In this document: piece by piece, positions 30,893 through 37,105 of the stretch | How positions within the stretch are numbered: the first letter of the stretch is position 1 | How the letters are laid out: the number at the start of each line of letters is the position of its first letter | From: RGIG5327 sp045612485 | Lineage (GTDB): Bacteria > Verrucomicrobiota > Lentisphaeria > Victivallales > UBA1829 | Direction of reading: 5' to 3' | Length of the DNA: 37,105 nt | Assembly (NCBI GenBank): GCA_045612485.1 | Contig: JAZKZE010000009.1 | Location: 1-37,105 of the forward strand | Notes under the pieces: generated by a model | The model's input: only the letters and a program-made list of their open reading frames with translations | Databases searched by the model: none | Told to the model about the DNA's origin: nothing | Translations under genes and position numbers: made by a program

Positions 30893-31703
30893 AGACAAAG
30901 GCGGGAAAAAATTTACAGTGGGATTTGATTCCTCTTTCCCTCCCTATGGCTATGTTGAAAAAGGGGAATTCAAAGGTTTTGACCTTGATCTTGCCAGAGA
31001 AGTGGCAAAACGCAACTCCTGGGAGATCGTTCTCAAGCCCATCAACTGGGATGCAAAAGATATGGAACTCAACTCCGGCAGCATCGACTGTATCTGGAAT
31101 GGTTTCACTATCAACGGCAGAGAAAATGCCTACGAATGGAGCGAACCCTATGTGGATAACAGTCAGGTGGTTCTGGTGAAAAAATCTTCCGGGATCAAAA
31201 ATCTTGCCGGACTCAAGGGAAAAGTCGTTGCCGTTCAGACCGATACTCCCGTACAGAAAGCCCTTTCCGCCAAAGGCAGCAAAGAAGCACTGGGCAAGAC
31301 CTTCAAAAAACTGATCGTCACTCCCAACTATAATAATGCTGTTATGGAGCTGGAAGCCGGAAGTGTGGATGCTGTTGCCATGGATATCGGGGTTGCACAG
31401 ATGAAAGCTAAAGAAAATAAAGCATTTGTCATCCTGCCTGAAACAGTGATTACAGAAAAATACGGTATCGGTTTCAAAAAGGGTAATACTGCTTTGCGTG
31501 ATACTGTGCAGAATACACTCAAAGAAATGGTATCCGACGGTACTGCTGCAAAAATCTCTGCAAAATATTTTGACGGCAGGGATGTGCTTATTCTCAAAGG
31601 CGCAGTCAAAAAAGCTCCTGCTGTAGCTGTAAAAGCGGTCGCTCCTGTGACCAATGCAGTGAAGAAGGCACAGCAGGCGGCAGAAAAAGCTGCCGGGAAA
31701 TAA
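30828..31703 (+). CDS. Polar amino-acid ABC transporter, substrate-binding lipoprotein
   Basis: A 291-residue family 3 extracellular solute-binding protein. A signal peptide with lipobox CFCGC puts the lipidated Cys at 20. Family blocks are FTVGFDSSFPPYGYVEKGEFKG, GFDLDLAREVAK, IDCIWNGFTI and NSQVVLVKK. The last ~35 residues, after the predicted binding fold, form an Ala/Lys/Val-rich tail (KAVAPVTNAVKKAQQAAEKA) that is unusual for the family. Partners are the permease and ATPase that follow. The substrate is a polar amino acid, perhaps cystine, glutamine or arginine; it cannot be decided. Confidence 0.93.
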   Translation: MWKKVLLMVCCAAAVCFCGCSEDKGGKKFTVGFDSSFPPYGYVEKGEFKGFDLDLAREVAKRNSWEIVLKPINWDAKDMELNSGSIDCIWNGFTINGRENAYEWSEPYVDNSQVVLVKKSSGIKNLAGLKGKVVAVQTDTPVQKALSAKGSKEALGKTFKKLIVTPNYNNAVMELEAGSVDAVAMDIGVAQMKAKENKAFVILPETVITEKYGIGFKKGNTALRDTVQNTLKEMVSDGTAAKISAKYFDGRDVLILKGAVKKAPAVAVKAVAPVTNAVKKAQQAAEKAAGK

Positions 31704-31748
31704 GAAGCGGAACAGGAATATCTCAGAAGAAAGGAAAAGGATCTGTAA

Positions 31749-32399
31749 ATGGATTATGCAAGCATGTTTTCGGAGCTTCTCAAGGGGCTTCTTGTATCTG
31801 TGGAGATCTTTTTCCTTACTTTGCTTTTTGCCTTGCCGCTGGGATTGCTTATTGCCTTCGGAAGGATGTCAAAAAACTGTATCATTTCCAACATTTTCAG
31901 AGTCTATATCTCCATTATGCGGGGAACGCCCCTGATGCTTCAGCTTCTGGTGTGTTTTTTCGGTCCTTATTATATTTTCCGTGTCCCTCTGGCAAGTTCC
32001 TACCGTTTTACGGCGGTCATTATCGCCTTTTCCCTGAATTATGCCGCCTATTTTGCAGAGATCTACCGTTCCGGGATCCAGTCCATTCCTGTGGGACAGT
32101 ATGAGGCGGCAGGAGTATTGGGGCTTACTCCTCTGCAAACCTTTTTCCGGATCATTTTCCCCCAGGTGGTAAAGAGGGTGATCCCGCCTGTGACCAATGA
32201 GGTCATTACTCTGGTAAAAGATACTTCTTTAGCCTTTTCCCTTTCGGTCATGGAGATGTTCACTATGGCAAAACAGATCGCCAGTGCCCATACCACCATG
32301 ATCCCCTTTGTTGCCGCCGGAGCTTTTTATTATATCTTCAACTTCCTTGTGGCATTCTGCATGGAACGGCTGGAAAAACGGCTGGATTATTACAGATAA
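31749..32399 (+). CDS. Polar amino-acid ABC transporter, permease
   Basis: A 216-residue His/Glu/Gln/Arg/opine-type permease with about five membrane segments and RGTPLMLQLLVCFFGPY near the start of the conserved core. The EAA loop (YEAAGVLGLTPLQTFFRIIFPQ) contacts the ATPase. It is 45 bp after the binding protein and 13 bp before the ATPase gene. Confidence 0.95.
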   Translation: MDYASMFSELLKGLLVSVEIFFLTLLFALPLGLLIAFGRMSKNCIISNIFRVYISIMRGTPLMLQLLVCFFGPYYIFRVPLASSYRFTAVIIAFSLNYAAYFAEIYRSGIQSIPVGQYEAAGVLGLTPLQTFFRIIFPQVVKRVIPPVTNEVITLVKDTSLAFSLSVMEMFTMAKQIASAHTTMIPFVAAGAFYYIFNFLVAFCMERLEKRLDYYR

Positions 32400-32412
32400 G
32401 GAGATGGAAAAA

Positions 32413-33171
32413 ATGAGTAAAGAACTTTTGAAGATCCGTAATTTTTCCAAGACTTTCGGCGATCTTACTGTGCTTAAAGACATCTCTTTTTCTGTGAAAG
32501 AAGGGGAAGTGGTATCCATCATCGGGCCTTCCGGATCGGGCAAGACTACTTTATTGCGCTGTGCTGCTCTGCTGGAAACTGTGGAAAAAGGGGAGCTTGC
32601 CTATGAAGATCTCGCAGTTTGTGAAAATGGTGTATATGCTGCAAAAAATGTATTGAAGGAAGCGAAAAATTATTTTGGTTTCGTATTCCAGAATTTCAAT
32701 CTCTTTCCACATTACAGTGTCCGGGAAAATGTGACACTTGCCCCTCTTCTCGTACAGAAACGTAATAAAGAAGAGGTGGAAGAAGAGTTTTTTGTCCTGT
32801 TGGAAAAAATGGGATTATCCGGCAAGGAAAATGCATATCCGTGTGAACTTTCCGGCGGACAGCAGCAGCGGGTCGCCATTGCCAGAGCCCTTGCAACAAA
32901 ACCCAGGATACTCTTTTTTGATGAACCCACATCCGCTCTTGACCCGGAATTGACGCAGGAGATTTTGAAAGTCATCCGTTCTCTTGCTGAAGAGAAGATG
33001 ACCATGGTCATTGTGACCCATGAGATCGGCTTTGCCAGAAATGTTTCCGACAGGATCATTTTTATGGCGGACGGCTATATCGTGGAGGAAGGTCCTGCCG
33101 CACAGCTTGTGGATCATCCGCAAAATGAACGTACAAAAGAGTTTCTTGCCTTTATCAGTCAGAAGACTTGA
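32413..33171 (+). CDS. Polar amino-acid ABC transporter, ATP-binding protein
   Basis: A 252-residue ATPase of the GlnQ/HisP type. Walker A GPSGSGKTT is at 38-46, the Q-loop is in FVFQNFNLFPH, the signature is LSGGQQQRVAIARAL, Walker B is ILFFDEPTSALDPE and the switch His lies in IVTHEIG. I start at the ATG at 32413: an AAGGAG lies nine bases before it, while the ATG at 32404 directly abuts this site and a longer in-frame start lies inside the permease gene. Last gene of the operon, converging on rsmE. Confidence 0.95.
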   Translation: MSKELLKIRNFSKTFGDLTVLKDISFSVKEGEVVSIIGPSGSGKTTLLRCAALLETVEKGELAYEDLAVCENGVYAAKNVLKEAKNYFGFVFQNFNLFPHYSVRENVTLAPLLVQKRNKEEVEEEFFVLLEKMGLSGKENAYPCELSGGQQQRVAIARALATKPRILFFDEPTSALDPELTQEILKVIRSLAEEKMTMVIVTHEIGFARNVSDRIIFMADGYIVEEGPAAQLVDHPQNERTKEFLAFISQKT

Positions 33172-33195
33172 CGGCAGTTTAATACTTTTTTCTGC

Positions 33196-33915
33196 TTAAA
33201 ACATCAATCTTCCGCATGCGGCGGCAAGAGCAAATTCCACTCTTAAAATATGGTCACCCAGTGTAACTGCCTGAAAACCTTTTTCCACGAAAGAGGCTAC
33301 TTCACTTTCTGTGTAACCGCTTTCCGGACCTATGGCGAGGATGGTTGTTTTTTCTGCGCGGACAGGACAGGGGACAGCCGTATGATAGGGATGGGCAATA
33401 AGTTTATCACAGTTTTCGCATAAAGAAGCAAATTCTTCACCGGCAAGGAAGTGTTTGAAAGATTGTTTGAATACCAGATGCGGCATAATCGTGTCACAAC
33501 CCTGTTCCAGTCCCAGAATCAACTCTTTCTCAATGGCTTTATCCTCCAGTGCGGAACTTTTCCAGTAACTTTTTTCCACCCCTTCCGAATGAATGAAATA
33601 TGCCTTTTTTATTCCGCTGGAAGCAATGAAATGCAGTGTTTTTTTGAAACTCTGGGGACGGGGCAGGGAAATGATGGGGATGATCTTTGATGCTGCCGGC
33701 GGGGGAAGGGAAAAATCATTGCACTGCAATATGACTTTTTTCTTTTCCACACTTAATAAAGTTGCTTTCCCTCTGTTGCCGCCGAGAATTCCTGCTTTGA
33801 GAAAATCCCCCTCTTTTGCATGAAGGGTATTTTTTATATGTTCGGCACGTTCATCTTCCACGATGAAGGTATCCTGTGAAAGGCGGTTGTTTTCAGTAAG
33901 CAGCAATAGATTCAT
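33196..33915 (-). CDS. rsmE: 16S rRNA (uracil-1498-N3)-methyltransferase
   Basis: A 239-residue SPOUT-class methyltransferase of usual RsmE length. An N-terminal PUA-like part (ERAEHIKNTLHAKEGDFL) is followed by the knotted domain with IGPESGYTESEV and LGDHILRVEFALAAA, which is the SAM-binding knot (the usual LG.RILR.ETA is slightly altered). It modifies U1498 of 16S rRNA in the small subunit. The ATG follows AAGGA. It is divergent from glmM and converges on the importer operon. Confidence 0.93.
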   Translation of the reverse strand: MNLLLLTENNRLSQDTFIVEDERAEHIKNTLHAKEGDFLKAGILGGNRGKATLLSVEKKKVILQCNDFSLPPPAASKIIPIISLPRPQSFKKTLHFIASSGIKKAYFIHSEGVEKSYWKSSALEDKAIEKELILGLEQGCDTIMPHLVFKQSFKHFLAGEEFASLCENCDKLIAHPYHTAVPCPVRAEKTTILAIGPESGYTESEVASFVEKGFQAVTLGDHILRVEFALAAACGRLMF

Positions 33916-34005
33916 CTTTTCATCCTTTTTTATATTTTTTCACAGATAATTTACTATGATTATGTAAAAAATCAAATCATCTCCCGGCAAGTTTCCGGTA
34001 TATTC

Positions 34006-34034
34006 TTGACAAGAGCCGTTTTTACATATATATT
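34006..34034 (+). promoter_or_regulatory. Promoter of glmM
   Basis: TTGACA (34006-34011), 17 bp, TATATT (34029-34034). It overlaps an in-frame ATG at 34037, which therefore cannot be the translated start. Confidence 0.8.
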
Positions 34035-34072
34035 TTATGCCGTATTTTCAGATCAGCAGGAAAGGAAAAAAT

Positions 34073-35428
34073 ATGACAAGATTATTCGGGCATGATGGAA
34101 TCCGGGGAAGAGCCAATGAGTATCCTATCACTCCGGAAGTGGCATTGAGTGTGGGAAAAGCCATTGCCGCATTGTTTGTATCCCAGGGAAATAAAAAGAA
34201 GCCCCGTGCCATTATAGGAAAGGATACCCGTCTTTCCGGTTATATGCTGGAAACAGCCCTGACCAGCGGACTTGTCAGTGCGGGAATGGATGTTTTTGAG
34301 ATCGGACCGTTGCCGACTCCTGCGGTAGCCCATCTTACCAAGTCCATGTGTGCCGATTGCGGGATCATGATCACGGCGTCCCATAATCCGGCAAGCGATA
34401 ACGGAATAAAGATCTTCACCTCCTCCGGATATAAACTTCCGGAAGAACTGGAAGCAAGGATCGAGGATATCGTTTTTACCCAGCAGAAAAATCTTTTTTC
34501 CGGTTCCTCCGGCAATATCGGCAAGGCTTTCCGTATTGATGATGCCAGAGGCAGATATATCGAATTTGCCAAAAGCAGTATCCATAATCACTCTTTAAGC
34601 GGGATCAAGGCTGTACTGGACTGTGCCAACGGTGCGGCATATTATATTGCCCCTCTTATATTCAATGAACTGGGTATGGAGGTCTGCCGGACTGCCACAA
34701 GTCCTGACGGAAGCAATATCAACGATCAGTGCGGAGCGATGCATCCGCAGAACCTTGTCCGGCTGGTGAAAGATCATAAAGCAGACATAGGGATCTCCCT
34801 GGACGGGGATGCGGACAGAGTGGTATTCTGTGATGCCTCCGGCAATATCATTCCCGGTGATAAAATCATTGCTCTTTGTGCATTGGATTACAAAAGACGC
34901 TCCCGGCTCGCCAAAGATACCCTTGCCGTCACCTGTATGAGCAATATGGGATTGATCGAATCTCTGGCAAAGGAGGGGATCCATACCGAGGTCACTCCTG
35001 TGGGGGATTTCTTTGTGATTGACAGAATGAGAGAAAAAGGTTTGAATTTCGGCGGGGAAAATACCGGTCACTATATTTTCCATGATTATACCACAACCGG
35101 CGACGGGATCATTTCCGCATTGCATGTGGCAAATATTATGAAGGAACGCAATGCTTCTTTACAGGCTCTTACGGAAAATATTTTTGAAGAATATCCCCAG
35201 GTCATTACCAGCCTTCCGGTAAGACAGAAAGTACCTTTCGATCAGCTCCCCGGTGTGACAAGTATTATTGCCGATGCTGAAAAATCCCTGAAAAATACTG
35301 GACGGGTGCTGGTACGTTATGCCTGTTCCGAACGCAAATGCCGGATCCTTGTGGAGGCAAAAAACAAGGAGGATGCAGAAAAATGGAACAGGATCCTTTC
35401 CGCAGAACTGGCAAAAGAACTTGTATAA
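34073..35428 (+). CDS. glmM: Phosphoglucosamine mutase
   Basis: A 451-residue alpha-D-phosphohexomutase that converts glucosamine-6-phosphate to glucosamine-1-phosphate for UDP-GlcNAc, feeding peptidoglycan and LPS. RLFGHDGIRG opens the protein (His replaces the usual Thr). The phosphoserine Ser103 lies in TASHNPASDNGIK, the Mg site is DGDADR at 244-249, and the sugar loop is GGENTGH at 327-333; GEN(S/T)GH is typical of GlmM. AGGAAAGGA precedes the ATG. Confidence 0.93.
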   Translation: MTRLFGHDGIRGRANEYPITPEVALSVGKAIAALFVSQGNKKKPRAIIGKDTRLSGYMLETALTSGLVSAGMDVFEIGPLPTPAVAHLTKSMCADCGIMITASHNPASDNGIKIFTSSGYKLPEELEARIEDIVFTQQKNLFSGSSGNIGKAFRIDDARGRYIEFAKSSIHNHSLSGIKAVLDCANGAAYYIAPLIFNELGMEVCRTATSPDGSNINDQCGAMHPQNLVRLVKDHKADIGISLDGDADRVVFCDASGNIIPGDKIIALCALDYKRRSRLAKDTLAVTCMSNMGLIESLAKEGIHTEVTPVGDFFVIDRMREKGLNFGGENTGHYIFHDYTTTGDGIISALHVANIMKERNASLQALTENIFEEYPQVITSLPVRQKVPFDQLPGVTSIIADAEKSLKNTGRVLVRYACSERKCRILVEAKNKEDAEKWNRILSAELAKELV

Positions 35429-35461
35429 GGATATTTTTTGAGAGGTTGATCCTATTTGCAT

Positions 35462-35490
35462 TTGAAAGAATCCTTTCTGCGGGGTATATT
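35462..35490 (+). promoter_or_regulatory. Promoter of leuS
   Basis: TTGAAA (35462-35467), 17 bp, TATATT (35485-35490), followed by about 65 bases of leader before the leuS start. Confidence 0.7.
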
Positions 35491-35558
35491 ATTACGGTAC
35501 AATAAAATAATAAATAGAAAAAATAAACATAAAAACAAAGGTAACCGGAGGAGAAAAA

Positions 35559-37105
35559 ATGGAGTATGATTTTTCCACCATTGAAAAAAAATGGCAAAAC
35601 TACTGGTTGAGCAACAAGACTTTCAAGACACCGGATTTTTCCGAAAAGAAAAAACTTTATGTGCTGGATATGTTCCCTTATCCTTCCGGAGCGGGGCTCC
35701 ATGTGGGACACCCTGAAGGATATACTGCTACGGATATTTACTGCCGTTTCAAACGGATGACCGGTTATAATGTACTGCACCCCATGGGCTGGGATGCTTT
35801 CGGACTTCCTGCGGAACAGTATGCTGTGGAAACCGGTACCCATCCCGCTGTGACCACAGAAAAAAATATCGCCACATTCAAAAGACAGATCCAGTCCCTG
35901 GGCTTCAGCTATGACTGGGACAGAGAGATCAATACCACCGATCCCTCCTACTACCGCTGGACACAGTGGATCTTCCTCCAGCTTTACAAGAAAGGGCTTG
36001 CCTATATTGACGAAGTTCCTGTAAACTGGTGTCCTGCCCTTGGGACAGTGCTTGCCAATGAAGAGGTCATCGACGGCCGCAGTGAACGGGGTAATCACCC
36101 TGTGATCCGCAAACCCATGAAACAGTGGATGCTGAAGATCACCGCCTATGCCGAAAGACTTCTGGAAGATCTGGAAGGTCTGGACTGGCCCGAAGGCATC
36201 AAGGAAATGCAGAGAAACTGGATCGGAAGAAGTGAAGGAGCTTATGTCATCTTCAAAGTTGATGGCAAAGACGCTTCCGTAAAAGTCTTTACCACCCGTC
36301 CCGATACCCTTTTCGGTGCCACCTATATGGTGCTTTCCCCGGAAAATCCCCTTGTGGATGTGATCGCAGCTCCCGAATGTATGGATGCCATTGCCGCATA
36401 CAGAAAAGAAGCCGCCGCCAAGAGCGATCTTGACCGTACGGAACTTAATCACGACAAGACCGGTGTATTTACCGGAGCCTATGGTATCAACCCAGTGAAC
36501 GGTAACAAGATCCCCATCTGGATCGCCGACTATGTGCTCAATACCTATGGTACCGGTGCCATCATGGCTGTGCCTGCCCACGATACAAGAGACTTTGATT
36601 TTGCAAAGAAATTCGATCTTCCCATTATCGCCATCATTGATCCCGATAAAGCGGAAGCTGCTGAAGCAAAAATTGATCCTGCTGACGTCTTTGCCGGAAA
36701 AGTCTGCTGGACGGGGGACGGTAAGAGTATCAACAGTGCCAATAATGAAGGACTGGATATCAACGGTCTGGATGTTGCCTCCGCCAAAGCCAAAACCATC
36801 GCATGGCTGAAAGAACGCTCCTGCGGGGAAGGTACCATCAATTACAAACTGCGTGACTGTCTCTTCAGCCGTCAGCGTTACTGGGGTGAACCTTTCCCCA
36901 TCATCCACTACGAAGATGGCTCCATTGAACTGGTGGATGAATCCGAACTGCCCGTGGCTCTGCCCGAAATGGATGACTTCAAACCCTCCGGCACCGGCGA
37001 ACCGCCGCTGGCCAAAGCCAAAAACTGGGTGGAATATGTCAATCCCCGCGACGGCAGAAAAGGCCGCCGCGAAACCAACACCATGCCTCAGTGGGCGGGT
37101 TCATG
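35559..37105 (+). CDS. leuS: Leucyl-tRNA synthetase (N-terminal part; continues past window)
   Basis: The frame is open from the ATG at 35559 (CCGGAGGAG before it) to the window end, 515 codons of a protein of usually about 800-860. The class I motif reads HVGH at 48-51, within MFPYPSGAGLHVGHPEGY. The editing domain is present with TTRPDTLFGATYMVLSPE and VPAHDTRDFDFA, including the Asp that binds the misacylated amino acid. The window ends at TMPQWAGS, just before the WYYLR segment; the KMSKS loop lies outside. The enzyme charges tRNA-Leu, two of which lie in this window. Confidence 0.97.
   Translation, partial: MEYDFSTIEKKWQNYWLSNKTFKTPDFSEKKKLYVLDMFPYPSGAGLHVGHPEGYTATDIYCRFKRMTGYNVLHPMGWDAFGLPAEQYAVETGTHPAVTTEKNIATFKRQIQSLGFSYDWDREINTTDPSYYRWTQWIFLQLYKKGLAYIDEVPVNWCPALGTVLANEEVIDGRSERGNHPVIRKPMKQWMLKITAYAERLLEDLEGLDWPEGIKEMQRNWIGRSEGAYVIFKVDGKDASVKVFTTRPDTLFGATYMVLSPENPLVDVIAAPECMDAIAAYRKEAAAKSDLDRTELNHDKTGVFTGAYGINPVNGNKIPIWIADYVLNTYGTGAIMAVPAHDTRDFDFAKKFDLPIIAIIDPDKAEAAEAKIDPADVFAGKVCWTGDGKSINSANNEGLDINGLDVASAKAKTIAWLKERSCGEGTINYKLRDCLFSRQRYWGEPFPIIHYEDGSIELVDESELPVALPEMDDFKPSGTGEPPLAKAKNWVEYVNPRDGRKGRRETNTMPQWAGS

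Noticed and set aside
34037..34072. Upstream ATG for glmM
   Set aside because: It lies within three bases of the promoter -10; the ATG at 34073 has an AGGAAAGGA site and begins the conserved RLFGHDGIRG.
35265..36908. A 547-residue minus-strand ORF
   Set aside because: It is antisense to glmM and leuS, both of which carry full catalytic motifs; it also spans their promoter.

Overview
The window is a bacterial chromosomal segment of moderate GC with dense genes on both strands. The gene mix suggests a Gram-negative member of the Planctomycetes-Verrucomicrobia-Chlamydiae group, and the closest feel is Lentisphaeria (Victivallis-like). The clues are an ECF sigma / zinc-finger anti-sigma / membrane Ser-Thr kinase set, lipoproteins with classical lipoboxes, a family B DNA polymerase beside ppk and ppx, an O-polysaccharide type ABC exporter, and peptidoglycan and MEP-pathway genes. 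The phylum is inference; no rRNA is present.

Layout. 1-4016 (minus): a surface-polysaccharide export operon, wzm, wzt with a C-terminal glycan-binding domain, and a SAM methyltransferase fused to a long coiled coil built of 14-residue (42-bp) tandem repeats; this last gene runs off the window. 4017-5183: a non-coding stretch with palindromic GC-rich repeats, three 64-bp tandem repeats, a dispersed ~110-bp element and tRNA-Val(GAC). 5184-8943 (plus): a sugar operon of ROK regulator, SDR dehydrogenase and split transketolase, with a perfect 13-bp palindrome on its -10 box. 8944-9197: hairpins between convergent genes. 9198-11424 (minus): a UDP-galactopyranose-mutase-like flavoprotein and a MarC-type membrane protein. 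11579-18679 (minus): an operon of ROK kinase, ppx, ppk and DNA polymerase B. 18798-19736 (minus): a glutaminyl-cyclase-like M28 lipoprotein. 19737-20480: an unusual divergent intergenic region with a GC-rich multi-hairpin block between inverted copies of the dispersed element. 20481-22087 (plus): mraY and ispF. 22092-24359: a divergent FAD oxidoreductase / SDR pair. 24478-28169 (minus): ECF sigma, anti-sigma, transmembrane Ser/Thr kinase and a zinc-ribbon membrane protein, tightly coupled. 28513-30578: tRNA-Leu(CAG) (minus), recJ and tRNA-Leu(TAA). 30828-33171 (plus): a polar amino-acid ABC importer with an overlapping upstream ORF. 33196-33915 (minus): rsmE. 34073 to the end (plus): glmM and the 5' part of leuS.

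Most intergenic regions carry a promoter of one form, TTGAAA (or TTGACA/TTGATT), 16-17 bp, TATATT. This gives an internally consistent housekeeping consensus and fixes most transcription units. The most interesting candidate system is the wzm-wzt-methyltransferase/coiled-coil cluster. It has the architecture expected of a WbdD-like chain terminator and molecular ruler, and its ruler is written as a nearly identical DNA tandem repeat that could change length by recombination. Also worth a look are the dispersed TTATGGGAYAGCTGTG element, always upstream of and co-directional with a promoter, the sigma-kinase module with an apparently leaderless sigma mRNA and an RBS-masking inverted repeat, and the polyphosphate operon.
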